From: Bacteroidales bacterium
GTDB taxonomy: Bacteria > Bacteroidota > Bacteroidia > Bacteroidales > FEN-979
Assembly (NCBI GenBank): GCA_023229525.1
Contig: JALNZC010000017.1
Span: 1-64,000, forward strand
DNA: 64,000 bases
Direction: 5' to 3'
The stretch's first letter is position 1; each line of letters opens with the position of its first letter. Shown here one piece after another: positions 9,534 through 18,347 of the stretch. The notes below the pieces were generated by a model. That model was not told the DNA's origin and did not search any database. It saw nothing but the letters and a program-made list of their open reading frames with translations. Both the position numbers and the translations under genes were made by a program.

Positions 9534-10751
9534 TTAATCCAGTTGTTCGTAGACCGAGTTCTGGCTTTTATATTCCGGCACCATCTCCTTCATCTTTCGT
9601 ACAATGTCGAAATTCGATTTTTGTGGCACCATCTGGATAAGCTGATTGACGTCCCGTGTTACTTCATCGAGGCTGTATTCTCTCACTCTGGCGATCATGA
9701 TCAGTGGATTGTATGTGGGCAGTGAATCTTCTGCAATATTGAGCAGCTCCTCGTAAAGTTTCTCACCGGGGCGCAACCCGGTATATTTGATATGAATATC
9801 TTTTTCGGGAGTGAGTCCCGATAACCGGATCATCTTTTTTGCCAAATCGAGAATTTTTACCGGTTTCCCCATATCGAAAATGAAAATTTCGCCTCCGGTC
9901 CCGATAGCGCCTGCCTCAAGTACAAGCTGGCATGCTTCGGGGATAGTCATGAAAAACCGGGTTACTTCCGGGTGGGTGACGGTTACCGGACCGCCTTTTT
10001 CGATCTGGCTCCTGAAGAGGGGAATAACGGAACCATTGGAACCAAGAACATTGCCAAAACGTGTAGTGATGAAACGGGTCCGGTTTTTCGAGTTCAGCGC
10101 CTGGGTATAAATCTCGGCGATGCGTTTGGAGGCACCCATCACGTTAGTGGGATTGACCGCTTTGTCGGTTGAGATCATGATAAATTTGCGGATTCCGAAT
10201 TCAAGGGAAAGATCGGCAATGATAGCGGTTCCCTTTACATTGGTAAGGACAGCTTCGGCCGGGTTGCTTTCCATCATCGGTACATGCTTATAAGCAGCAG
10301 CATGGTAAACGATTTCAGGTTTGAAGGTCTCGAAAACCCGGTGCATCCTGGATTCGTTGCAGATGTCGCAGAGAACGAATTCGATGGCAGCGCCACGGTT
10401 GAATTCGATGGATTCAAGCGTAAGGGTATGAAGGGGTGTTTCAGCCTGGTCGACCAGGATCAGCTTTTTAGGTGCATAACGCGAAACGAGCCGCACGATC
10501 TCACTACCAATTGAACCGGAAGCGCCGGTAATCAGGATCACTTTTCCTGTAAGTTCCTGGGATATCCGTTGTTCATTGAGTTTGATCTCTTCACGTTCGA
10601 GCAATTCTTCGATATTGATATTCCGTATCTGGTTAAAGCTCAGCTCTCCGTTGATCCACCGGATCATGGGGGGTACGGTAAGCACCTTGGTATTATAGGC
10701 AAGGCATTTATCAACCAATTCTTGTTTTTTAACCGGATCAAAATGCATCAC
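9534..10751 (-). CDS. CapD/FlaA1-type nucleotide-sugar 4,6-dehydratase, C-terminal part of a frameshifted gene
   Basis: About 405 residues carrying the extended short-chain dehydrogenase domain of the polysaccharide biosynthesis CapD/PglF/WbpM family: the NAD-binding TGASGSIGSE, the STDKAVNPTNVMGASKR active-site region and the C-terminal LRPGEKLYEELL motif. Such enzymes convert UDP-GlcNAc to a 4-keto-6-deoxy sugar for surface glycans. The residues before the local start (LEGVRIFNPDKLDN and onward) continue the family in this frame but can be reached only from the upstream reading frame by a shift near 10833-10838. The local GTG/ATG pair at 10751/10748 is thus unlikely to be the true start. 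It lies one base upstream of miaA. Confidence 0.85.
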   Translation of the reverse strand: MMHFDPVKKQELVDKCLAYNTKVLTVPPMIRWINGELSFNQIRNINIEELLEREEIKLNEQRISQELTGKVILITGASGSIGSEIVRLVSRYAPKKLILVDQAETPLHTLTLESIEFNRGAAIEFVLCDICNESRMHRVFETFKPEIVYHAAAYKHVPMMESNPAEAVLTNVKGTAIIADLSLEFGIRKFIMISTDKAVNPTNVMGASKRIAEIYTQALNSKNRTRFITTRFGNVLGSNGSVIPLFRSQIEKGGPVTVTHPEVTRFFMTIPEACQLVLEAGAIGTGGEIFIFDMGKPVKILDLAKKMIRLSGLTPEKDIHIKYTGLRPGEKLYEELLNIAEDSLPTYNPLIMIARVREYSLDEVTRDVNQLIQMVPQKSNFDIVRKMKEMVPEYKSQNSVYEQLD

Positions 10752-11398
10752 AGCCAGGATGATCTGCGCAATACTTTTAGTAGCCAGCAGGTTATCCAGT
10801 TTATCGGGATTGAAAATCCTGACCCCCTCGAGTTTTTTCCCTGTTTGTTCACATTGTCATCCAGGAATGCGAGCACAGTATATTTTGTGCCACCATCGCG
10901 GTCGAGGGTGCGTTTGGCTGAAATCCCTGCTTCTCCCGCACCATAAATCACTACATTGGCTTTTTCGCGCTCAGGATGCTGGAATTCAAGGAATGCCAGT
11001 TTCACCAAAAGACGGAAAGTGATCATTCCAAATGAGGTGGCCAGGAAATCGATGATGATGATGGAAAAGGGAATGAAGAAAAAATGCCCGATGAGATTAT
11101 ATGTTACCAAGTTGGTCAATGCAAAAATCAGACTGCCTGTAAGTATGGTAGCAAAGACCCGCATTGCGTCACCGGTACTGGTGTACCTGATAATACTGGC
11201 ATATGAGCGGGCGATAAAAAAACTCACCGACCTGACCAGGATCATGTATAATAGAATTTGTGGCAGGGGGTCAAGCTCGGAAGAGGGGATGGCAAAGTTG
11301 AAACGCAGTAAATAAGCAAGGATTACCGAAGAGATGACGATACAGAGATCGATCAGAAAAATCAGCCACCGGGGTGTATTTTCCTTTGTTATTAACAT
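10748..11398 (-). CDS. CapD/FlaA1-type dehydratase, N-terminal membrane part of the frameshifted gene
   Basis: The N-terminal 216 residues, with four hydrophobic helices (from about residue 10 to 135) and the start of the CoA-binding-like Rossmann domain (VVIYGAGEAGISAKRTL). After DDNVNKQGK the frame departs from the family and ends in an unrelated tail. In the other frame, homology continues without a gap into the dehydratase domain, so this was or is one gene of about 620 codons (9534-11398). It could be a disrupted gene, an assembly error in a six-base homopolymer, or a -1 frameshift on A AAA AAC. The ATG at 11398 begins a plausible membrane N-terminus. Confidence 0.8.
   Translation of the reverse strand: MLITKENTPRWLIFLIDLCIVISSVILAYLLRFNFAIPSSELDPLPQILLYMILVRSVSFFIARSYASIIRYTSTGDAMRVFATILTGSLIFALTNLVTYNLIGHFFFIPFSIIIIDFLATSFGMITFRLLVKLAFLEFQHPEREKANVVIYGAGEAGISAKRTLDRDGGTKYTVLAFLDDNVNKQGKNSRGSGFSIPINWITCWLLKVLRRSSWL
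10833..10838 (-). other. Frameshift point at a slippery A AAA AAC heptamer
   Basis: The minus strand reads GGA AAA AAC TCG in the upstream frame. One additional A, or a -1 slip on A AAA AAC, gives AAA/AAC followed by CTC GAG GGG, which restores the dehydratase reading frame. The plus-strand run is six T at 10833-10838. Confidence 0.75.
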
Positions 11399-11402
11399 TT
11401 GC

Positions 11403-11410
11403 CAAAAGTA
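11403..11410 (-). promoter_or_regulatory. Minus-strand -7 promoter element of the dehydratase-miaA unit
   Basis: CAAAAGTA on the plus strand reads TACTTTTG on the minus strand, matching TAnnTTTG. It ends five bases before the ATG, so the transcript would be nearly leaderless. A possible TTG -33 element (CAA at 11433-11435) is 22 bases further upstream. Confidence 0.45.
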
Positions 11411-11484
11411 AAAAATATTTAGTGGAACATTTCAACATTTGCGTTATTATATAAACATTCAGCCGATCCCGGTACAATTTTTCC

Positions 11485-11492
11485 TAAATTTG
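11485..11492 (+). promoter_or_regulatory. -7 promoter element of gcvT
   Basis: TAAATTTG matches the Bacteroidota consensus TAnnTTTG. No good TTG element is visible upstream. If used, the transcript starts near 11499 and has a leader of about 135 bases before the gcvT ATG, unusually long beside other genes in this window. Confidence 0.45.
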
Positions 11493-11498
11493 TAACGT

Positions 11499-11634
11499 TT
11501 ATAAATACATCCCGTGGAGGTGAGACGCCCATTCATCTTTGGTAATACGACCCATGAATGATCATAAGGGATGGTGCTCCTGAACTAAACGCGGAGCACG
11601 GATATGACTGAAATGGAAAAATTAATCTCATCAA
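11499..11634 (+). promoter_or_regulatory. Long folded leader of gcvT, possible cis-regulatory RNA
   Basis: Two hairpins can be drawn by eye. The first has arms CATTCAT (11530-11536) and ATGAATG (11554-11560) with an inner GGT/ACC pairing. The second has arms GTGCTCC (11574-11580) and GGAGCAC (11593-11599). CCGTG near 11513 could also pair with CACGG at 11597-11601. It does not match the glycine riboswitch core as I know it, and no class is assigned. No terminator U-run is seen. Confidence 0.4.
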
Positions 11635-12723
11635 ATGAAAAATACAGCTTTTACTAAATTTCACGAAACCCTGGGCGCTAAAATTGTGCCCTTTGCTGGT
11701 TACAATATGCCTCTCCAGTATGAAGGCGTTATTGCCGAACATGAAACAGTTCGTAAGACTCTTGGTGTTTTTGATGTTTCTCATATGGGTGAATTCTGGG
11801 TGAAAGGCCCCAAGGCCCTTGATTTTATTCAATGGGTAACCTCGAACGACGCATCAAAACTTGTTCCCGGGAAAGTACAATATTCCTGTTTACCGAATGA
11901 TTCCGGAGGCATCGTGGATGACTTGCTTGTATACAAGGTTGCCGATGATGACTTTTTACTGGTGGTCAATGCAGCCAACATCGAAAAAGACTGGAAATGG
12001 TGTAATAAGCAAAACAAAATGGGCGCCACCCTGATCAATGCTTCCGATGACATTGCCCAACTAGCGATCCAGGGGCCATTGGCATTACAGGCCATGCAGA
12101 AGCTCACAGATACCAAGGTGACCGATATGGAATATTATACCTTTAAAAAACTGACTTTTACCGGTGTTCCTGATATCCTGTTTGCCACAACAGGTTATAC
12201 CGGTTCCGGTGGATGTGAAATTTATATGGCCAATAAGGATGCTACAAAGATCTGGAACGCGGTTTTTGAAGCCGGAAAAGAATTCGGAATAAAACCCATT
12301 GGTCTCGCAGCTCGCGATACTTTACGCCTTGAAATGGGTTATTGCCTTTACGGAAACGATATCAACGATACTACCTCGCCGATCGAAGCCGGATTGGGAT
12401 GGATCACAAAATTCACTGATTATAAGAATTTCATCAATAAGGATTACCTGCTGAAACAGAAACAGGAAGGCGTAAAGCACCGGCTCATCGGCTTTGAAAT
12501 GGTCGATAAAGGAATCCCCCGTCACGAATATGAAATCGTAGATGCTCAGGGGAACAAGATCGGAGAGGTAACTTCAGGTACCATGGGCCCTTCCGTGAAA
12601 ATTCCGATCGGAATGGGTTATGTTCCAGCAGCCTTATCAAAAGAAGGGAGCGAGATTCATATTAAAATCCGGGATAAAATCCTGCGGGCGAAAGTAGTGA
12701 AATTCCCTTTTTATAAAAACTGA
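11635..12723 (+). CDS. gcvT: Aminomethyltransferase (glycine cleavage system T protein)
   Basis: T protein of the glycine cleavage system. It transfers the methylene group from the H-protein-bound aminomethyl intermediate to tetrahydrofolate, releasing ammonia, in the cytoplasm. The 362-residue length is normal. Family signs are PFAGYNMPLQY, FDVSHMGEF, the folate-binding GYTGSGGCEIYM segment, GLAARDTLRLEMGYCLYGND and the C-terminal GEVTSGTMGPSV. The other system genes (gcvH, gcvP) are not nearby. The gene stands alone behind a long structured leader. Confidence 0.97.
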   Translation: MKNTAFTKFHETLGAKIVPFAGYNMPLQYEGVIAEHETVRKTLGVFDVSHMGEFWVKGPKALDFIQWVTSNDASKLVPGKVQYSCLPNDSGGIVDDLLVYKVADDDFLLVVNAANIEKDWKWCNKQNKMGATLINASDDIAQLAIQGPLALQAMQKLTDTKVTDMEYYTFKKLTFTGVPDILFATTGYTGSGGCEIYMANKDATKIWNAVFEAGKEFGIKPIGLAARDTLRLEMGYCLYGNDINDTTSPIEAGLGWITKFTDYKNFINKDYLLKQKQEGVKHRLIGFEMVDKGIPRHEYEIVDAQGNKIGEVTSGTMGPSVKIPIGMGYVPAALSKEGSEIHIKIRDKILRAKVVKFPFYKN

Positions 12724-12727
12724 TACC

Positions 12728-12743
12728 AATCTACATGTAGATT
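12728..12743. repeat. 16-base perfect palindrome after gcvT
   Basis: AATCTACATGTAGATT is fully self-complementary and lies four bases after the gcvT stop, followed by TTATAATTTTA. It may be a weak terminator or a protein-binding site; function is unknown. Confidence 0.4.
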
Positions 12744-12797
12744 TATAATTTTAGATTTAAGTAGACAAAATTTATTGTTTAACAAACACATTTTAAA

Positions 12798-13616
12798 ATG
12801 ACGGAAATCATGGATAAATTAAAGACAATAAGGTGGCAGCATGTTATTTTTATCATGCTGATTGCCGTTTTAGCCATTGGTACGGATGGATGTAAATCGA
12901 CCGGAAAATTATCGAAAAAAGAACGGAAAACACAGATTGCAACCGCAAAAAAGCAGTTACAGTCTATCGTCGATGGCACTACGACACTCACCCTCGATGA
13001 ACAGGACCGGTTGATCTCGGATATCACCAATAAAAATTACAAAGATCCTGACCTTAACCAACTCTTACTTCAAGCTTCTCAGAAGCTCAAGCAAACTTAT
13101 GCCGATCAGGCTAAGATGAACATCCAGAAAATTGATGCGGCCAGGGCGGCTTTGCTCGACCTGATATTGAATAAAGATAACAAATCGGCCGACCAACTGG
13201 AAAGGGAACTGAACGCGATTAAAGCCCAAAACCTGAAGGATCCAGAGATCGATGAATTGATCGGACGTCTTGAGAAAAAAATAAAGGATATGCGGTCTTT
13301 CAACTCAGGAGCCAGCCTTCCGGTGAAAACCCAACTGGAAAATGCGTTCACAACAATAGCCAATTCAGCCCGTTCTGGAAATCTAACCCAGGCTGATGCG
13401 ACAATAAAAAGCACTTTGCAGTTCTTTTCTTCTGACGATGTCCCGGTACTTATCATTATCAGCCGCGAAGGTTCCATTGTTGATTATGATAAACCCACCA
13501 CGATCAGCCGGTACCTTAACTTCCTGCGTGATCAGAAATCAAGCAAAAACGATATCGACGCCATGCAGCTCGATGCAAACGGAAAAATCAAAGAACTCGA
13601 TTTAATTAAAAAGTAA
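12798..13616 (+). CDS. Coiled-coil lipoprotein of unknown function
   Basis: 272 residues. After a short N-terminal extension there is a hydrophobic segment (HVIFIMLIAVLAIG) and a possible lipobox ending in Cys33 (GTDGCK). The rest is highly charged and helical, with heptad-like Leu/Ile patterns, and includes a GSIVDYDKPTTISRYLNFLRDQK segment near the end. An alternative start is the ATG at 12810. I do not recognise a family. It opens a run of four same-strand exported-protein genes (gaps of 5, 24 and 6 bases) that ends with an LRR protein, so the four probably act together at the envelope. Confidence 0.7.
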   Translation: MTEIMDKLKTIRWQHVIFIMLIAVLAIGTDGCKSTGKLSKKERKTQIATAKKQLQSIVDGTTTLTLDEQDRLISDITNKNYKDPDLNQLLLQASQKLKQTYADQAKMNIQKIDAARAALLDLILNKDNKSADQLERELNAIKAQNLKDPEIDELIGRLEKKIKDMRSFNSGASLPVKTQLENAFTTIANSARSGNLTQADATIKSTLQFFSSDDVPVLIIISREGSIVDYDKPTTISRYLNFLRDQKSSKNDIDAMQLDANGKIKELDLIKK

Positions 13617-13621
13617 GCACC

Positions 13622-14200
13622 ATGAGAAAACTTCTTTTATTGATCATAGTGGTTGCCCTGTCATCTTCAGCATACAGGGTTTCTGCCCAGGATAATCTTT
13701 CCCCGCAACGCAAGCAGGCCATCGACAGCCTTGCCCTTGAAAAAGTCAGGGACCTTAGCAAATACATCAGCATTATCGGCGATAAACAAACCCAATGGTC
13801 TGATGCCCAGCGTGTAATCGAACGTGCCGTGGAATTGTTCATGGAAAACAGCGAAGTGGGCGTTTCCTCACTAAATAAACAGGACGTCAATTATTACAAG
13901 GTTCGCGAATATTTCGATCGCCTGATGCAGCTTAATTACAGCAAGGTGACCATTGATTGGTACAAGATACAATACGTAAGCAATCTCGAACGTCAGCCCG
14001 ATGGTACATATGTCGGGGTGATCACGATTTACCAGCGTTTCCAGGGATTTGACAAGGAAAAAGGACTGGTATATGAGGATACCACAAAAAAGGATATCAC
14101 GATTTACGTGAAACGAAAAGAAACCCAGATTGGAGGAAGAACCATCGGGTTCTGGGATGTCATGCTTGGAGATATCCGCGTGAAAGAAACCTCCAAATAA
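13622..14200 (+). CDS. Exported protein of unknown function, LRR operon
   Basis: 192 residues with a clear signal peptide (MRKLLLLIIVVALSS, cleavage after VSAQ). The mature part has a helical N-terminal half and a beta-rich C-terminal half (GVITIYQRFQGF, KKDITIYVKRK, FWDVMLGDIRVKE), reminiscent of an NTF2-like fold, but this is only an impression. It starts five bases after the lipoprotein gene. Function unknown. Confidence 0.7.
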   Translation: MRKLLLLIIVVALSSSAYRVSAQDNLSPQRKQAIDSLALEKVRDLSKYISIIGDKQTQWSDAQRVIERAVELFMENSEVGVSSLNKQDVNYYKVREYFDRLMQLNYSKVTIDWYKIQYVSNLERQPDGTYVGVITIYQRFQGFDKEKGLVYEDTTKKDITIYVKRKETQIGGRTIGFWDVMLGDIRVKETSK

Positions 14201-14224
14201 CCTTTGGTTTCCAATTTCTTTAGG

Positions 14225-15058
14225 ATGCGAAGCATCACATGGCTTATTTTACTGTTCTTACCCCTATGGAGTCTGTCTCAGGGCTCCATAGGAAACTTTT
14301 CAGTTGACGAAACCATCTTTTATTCCCAGACGAAACAGATGAACCAGTTTTTTCTGCGGTTCAATGGGGAGGAAGATATACATGGTAAAAGGTTGTATGA
14401 GGGTGATCCAGGTTACCATGATCTGAAGACCCGTAAGAAATATGTGAACATGCTGTTCGATAATTCAAATTCACTGATCAGTGACGATACGAAATTTGTA
14501 TTTATTGAAGAAGCGCTGAATAAAAAGAATCCGGTGTTTCTTGATTTTCACGGTAATTCATGGTTTGCTGAAGTAGCAGCAACCTTTCTGTACAAAAAGG
14601 AAAAGGTGAATCTGATCCTTTACCTGAAACTTGAGAAACAAAACGGAGGGTATAAATGGATGTTCTCTAATGTATATTTTGACCGGTTCGAATCGTGGTT
14701 TACACATATCAACGATACGGCTAACCTGAAATACTTTATTCATCCGATGAGCCATGAACTGGATTTTATGAACCTTCACAAAATATTCCGCGATTCCGGG
14801 AACCTTGATTATTACCTGGAAAGTGATTATCAGCCCGATATGCTTGCCTTGTTCGTGATGGAAATGAAAAATGAAAACCTTGAATTTATTTCTGTTAACA
14901 ATGTTAAATTTCATATTTTCCAGGTTCAGAACTGGTACTTCGAAGTTTCCTATTTTAACCGTAATGATATGAATTCAGGGTGGTTGATATCCAATATCCT
15001 AAGGGTTACCGAACGGGAAAAAAAGGATCTGATACGACATTATTCACATACAAATTAG
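14225..15058 (+). CDS. Exported protein of unknown function, LRR operon
   Basis: 277 residues from the ATG at 14225, which opens a signal peptide (MRSITWLILLFLPLWSLSQ). An in-frame TTG 21 bases earlier would place polar residues before the signal and is rejected. The mature protein is rich in aromatic residues (NSWFAEVAATF, WYFEVSYFNR) and contains no motif I recognise. It lies in the operon between the NTF2-like candidate and the LRR protein, suggesting a shared envelope function. Confidence 0.7.
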   Translation: MRSITWLILLFLPLWSLSQGSIGNFSVDETIFYSQTKQMNQFFLRFNGEEDIHGKRLYEGDPGYHDLKTRKKYVNMLFDNSNSLISDDTKFVFIEEALNKKNPVFLDFHGNSWFAEVAATFLYKKEKVNLILYLKLEKQNGGYKWMFSNVYFDRFESWFTHINDTANLKYFIHPMSHELDFMNLHKIFRDSGNLDYYLESDYQPDMLALFVMEMKNENLEFISVNNVKFHIFQVQNWYFEVSYFNRNDMNSGWLISNILRVTEREKKDLIRHYSHTN

Positions 15059-15064
15059 CACTGC

Positions 15065-17599
15065 ATGAGAAAAATCTATATCCTGCTGTTTATTTTAGCT
15101 TCTGTTAGTATAGCACCCGTGATGGCCCAGAAGAAGCAGACCCAAGCACGGAAACCGGCTACCACCCTGAAAAAGAAAAGTGTTTCTCCGGGGGCGCAAC
15201 AACAAAAATTCAAAGCGGGAAGGATTCCTGCCAACAAGATTGACACTTTCAAATTACAAGTCATTCCAATGGTCAAGTTTTTTGAAAGCACGCTGAACTT
15301 TTTAGCCGACAAACAAAATCCGGTAAATGAAAAACAGACCATCATCACCCAGAGTTATTTGAAATTCACATGGGATGAGGAGGTACAGATAGAAGATGAT
15401 CTGGATGATAAACGGTTAGTGCCTTTATATAAAGACATGCCTGCTTACCTGAGCGATGTTGATTTCTTTTTCAAGGGCGCAAAATTTCAATATGCAATAC
15501 AGGATGTCAGCCTGTTAGCCAATCAGCAGGAACTCAACTATTTTAAAGTAACAGCGAACCGTAACCTGAAAGGGATTAACCTCAACGGCGACTCGGTCAG
15601 TTCAAACAAAGTTCGTTATATTGAACTTAATTACGATTCAGTTAAACAACAACTCAAGATTGTCAGTGTCTATACTACGAAACTCAATGAAAAAGATGAC
15701 CTGAGACGTTGGTGGAACAGCCTTTCACAAGGATGGAAGGATATCCTGGCCAAGGATCTGGTATTAGACGATACACTGCAAATGGTTAAAATTGAAAGCT
15801 ATAATGATACAGTGGCCATGGTTGGAGGATTCCCTTCCCAGATTGATGGGGTACAGTATTATCAGTTCCTTGAACAAATCATCCACGCGACAACGCTTGA
15901 TATTTCTGGCAATGTCGTGATTTCGGATCTGGAACCGCTGAGCAAACTTTCCGACCTGATTTCGGTAAATCTTTCAGGAACACCGGTGAGTGATTTGATG
16001 CCACTTCGCAATCTGAATAAGATGGAATCATTGGATATCTCCAATACATCAGTGAGTACGCTGGAACCTCTTCGATATTGTACGAACCTGCATAACCTTA
16101 AGTTAAAAGGCACTACAGTCGGTGATTTAAGCATTCTAAAGGTGTTTCCGGCACTCGAAGTGCTGGATATCTGCAGTACAAAAGCAACCACACTTGAACC
16201 CATCAAAGAAATTACGTCGATCAAGGACCTGCGTCTCCGGCATACCTCGATCCATGATCTGACGCCACTTTCGGGATTAACAAACCTGGAAATGCTTAAC
16301 ATTTCGAATACTCCGGTAGATAACCTCGAATCTCTTAAAAACCTCATAAATCTTCGTATCCTGTTTTGCGATAGTACATCAGTCACCAGTCTTACGCCAC
16401 TGAATGACCTTACCGGTTTACAAAAAGTTTATTGTGACCAATCAAAGGTCACGGATAGTACAGTGCGGAACTTTCTGAAGAAACACCCGGGCGCTTCACT
16501 TGTTTTTCAATCAGCAGCGCTCTTAAAGTGGTGGTCTGAATTGTCTGCCGAGTGGCAAAAGCTTTTTGATTTTTACGTTGACATCTCCAATCCTCCAACC
16601 ACTGAACAGCTTCACAGGCTGGTATTAACCGACAGCATCAATATCAATGGAAGAACGGCCGTTTTATCACTGGAACCCCTTAGCCGTTTTATCATGTTGC
16701 GAAACCTCCAATGTCAAAGCACAACGGTCGATAACCTGCTTCCCTTGGCAAAACTGACGGATTTGCGTGTAATCAATGCTTCCAATACCAAAATTGCGGA
16801 GGTTAAACCATTATCCGGACTCTTTAATCTTGAGACCCTTCAAATCGACAACACCACCGTGAGTGATCTTAGTCCGCTGTATGGGATGAAAGTCCTCAAG
16901 CTGGTTTTTGCCGACAATAGTCAGGTAAACTTGGCGGAAGCCAACCGGTTTTTAGATAAAAATCCCGGGTCATTGTTGGTTTTTCAAACTTTCAATAATA
17001 CGAACTGGTGGAAAAATCTGAATCAACCGTGGAAAGATGTTTTAGTGCAACAATTGAATATAACCGGAACGCCTGATAAAATTCAATTGCAGCAAATTGC
17101 AAATCTTGATAAAGTTGTGATTTCTGAAAATTTCCAAATCACGGATTTAACACCGGTTTTGCATTTATCAAGACTCCGTGAACTCCAGTTTTCAGGAACC
17201 GGGATCAGTAAACTCGATCCTATAAAACAGATGACAAACCTCGTTGCACTGCGTTGCCCAAAGAACCCGGTAAGTGACCTAACCCCTGTTTCGGGATTAC
17301 CAAACCTTACGGAACTCGATTTCTCCAATACCCAGGTTGAAGACCTGCTTGCTCTCCAGAATATGATCCAACTTGAGATCCTTAAATTCAGTGGCACACC
17401 GGTCAAAACACTGAAATACATACAGAAACTGGTCAACATCAATATCCTGGAATTTTACAATACCAAAGTCAGCAATGTTGATGCACTCGAAGGAATGAAG
17501 GCACTCAAATCGGTCAAAATGTTCAATACTAAAGTTTCATCTAAAAAAGTGGAGAAACTGAAAACCCTGCATCCTGATTGGGAAATAATTTTTTATTAA
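15065..17599 (+). CDS. Exported leucine-rich-repeat protein with three Trp-rich modules
   Basis: 844 residues with a signal peptide ending PVMAQ. Residues 30-210 form an N-terminal domain of unknown type. Afterwards come three blocks, each opened by a module of form WW-x2-L-x3-W (Trp pairs near residues 216, 488 and 646) and followed by internalin-like LRRs of about 22 residues, with repeats such as LESLDISNTSVSTLEPL. The fold suggests an extracytoplasmic binding surface. No anchor or T9SS tail is visible at the C-terminus, which ends in LRR sequence (HPDWEIIFY). It is the last gene of the four-gene operon; comB follows three bases later. Confidence 0.85.
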   Translation: MRKIYILLFILASVSIAPVMAQKKQTQARKPATTLKKKSVSPGAQQQKFKAGRIPANKIDTFKLQVIPMVKFFESTLNFLADKQNPVNEKQTIITQSYLKFTWDEEVQIEDDLDDKRLVPLYKDMPAYLSDVDFFFKGAKFQYAIQDVSLLANQQELNYFKVTANRNLKGINLNGDSVSSNKVRYIELNYDSVKQQLKIVSVYTTKLNEKDDLRRWWNSLSQGWKDILAKDLVLDDTLQMVKIESYNDTVAMVGGFPSQIDGVQYYQFLEQIIHATTLDISGNVVISDLEPLSKLSDLISVNLSGTPVSDLMPLRNLNKMESLDISNTSVSTLEPLRYCTNLHNLKLKGTTVGDLSILKVFPALEVLDICSTKATTLEPIKEITSIKDLRLRHTSIHDLTPLSGLTNLEMLNISNTPVDNLESLKNLINLRILFCDSTSVTSLTPLNDLTGLQKVYCDQSKVTDSTVRNFLKKHPGASLVFQSAALLKWWSELSAEWQKLFDFYVDISNPPTTEQLHRLVLTDSININGRTAVLSLEPLSRFIMLRNLQCQSTTVDNLLPLAKLTDLRVINASNTKIAEVKPLSGLFNLETLQIDNTTVSDLSPLYGMKVLKLVFADNSQVNLAEANRFLDKNPGSLLVFQTFNNTNWWKNLNQPWKDVLVQQLNITGTPDKIQLQQIANLDKVVISENFQITDLTPVLHLSRLRELQFSGTGISKLDPIKQMTNLVALRCPKNPVSDLTPVSGLPNLTELDFSNTQVEDLLALQNMIQLEILKFSGTPVKTLKYIQKLVNINILEFYNTKVSNVDALEGMKALKSVKMFNTKVSSKKVEKLKTLHPDWEIIFY

Positions 17600-17601
17600 G
17601 G

Positions 17602-18342
17602 ATGGAGCAAACTGAAAATAGGTGTTTGAGGAGTATTGAAGTCTGCTTTTCACCAAAACTGTTTCCCGAGATTCTCACCAAAGACGATTTTATTGTTATC
17701 CTGGTGGATATCCTTCGTGCCACTACCTCAATTTGTGCAGCATTTGAGAATGGGGCTAAAAGAATTCTACCGGTAGCAACGTTGGAGGAAGCCAGGATCC
17801 TGAAGGGGAAAGGTTACCTTGTGGCTTCGGAGCAGGATGGAAAAAAACTCGATTTTGCCGATTTCGGTAACTCAGCATTCAATTTCACACGTGAAACTAT
17901 CGAGGGTGAGACCCTTGTGTATTGCACTACCAACGGAACCCGGGCATTGGCTTTTGCAAGAGATGCACAGAAAATTGCGATGGGCGCATTTATCAACATT
18001 ACTGCACTGACCCAATGGCTTATCCGGGAGAACCGGAATGTGGTGATTCTTTGTTCAGGGTGGAAAAATAAATTCTGTATCGAAGATTCTCTTTTTGCCG
18101 GAGCCCTTGCCGAAAAACTTCTGTCTGCTCAGGTGTTTCAGACACATTGTGATTCGACTGCCGCCGCCATAGACTTATGGAATGTTGCCAAAGAGGATGT
18201 ATTGGCGTACATAGAGAAAGCCGCCCATCGTCATCGCCTGAAAAGACTGGGGCTTGATGACGTGATTCCGTATTCGTTTACCCTTGATTCAACCAGGGTC
18301 GTCCCGGTTTATGATGGAAAGGAGATCATTGATGCCGGGTAA
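17602..18342 (+). CDS. comB: 2-phosphosulfolactate phosphatase family protein (ComB-like)
   Basis: About 246 residues from the ATG at 17602, three bases after the LRR stop; an in-frame TTG at 17578 lies inside the LRR gene and is less likely. ComB hydrolyses 2-phosphosulfolactate to sulfolactate in the coenzyme M pathway of archaea. Family signs are VDILRATTSICAAFENGA near the start, the CTTNGTRAL motif and CSGWKNKFCIEDSLFAGAL. No other coenzyme M genes are nearby, so the true substrate in this bacterium is uncertain; a sulfonate such as a sulfonolipid precursor is possible but speculative. Confidence 0.88.
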   Translation: MEQTENRCLRSIEVCFSPKLFPEILTKDDFIVILVDILRATTSICAAFENGAKRILPVATLEEARILKGKGYLVASEQDGKKLDFADFGNSAFNFTRETIEGETLVYCTTNGTRALAFARDAQKIAMGAFINITALTQWLIRENRNVVILCSGWKNKFCIEDSLFAGALAEKLLSAQVFQTHCDSTAAAIDLWNVAKEDVLAYIEKAAHRHRLKRLGLDDVIPYSFTLDSTRVVPVYDGKEIIDAG

Positions 18343-18347
18343 GAAAA

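Noticed and set aside
11499..11634. Glycine riboswitch call for the gcvT leader
   Set aside because: The conserved core motifs of that class could not be found by eye; left unassigned.
12728..12743. Palindrome after gcvT as an intrinsic terminator
   Set aside because: The stem is AT-rich without a loop or U-run; listed only as a repeat.
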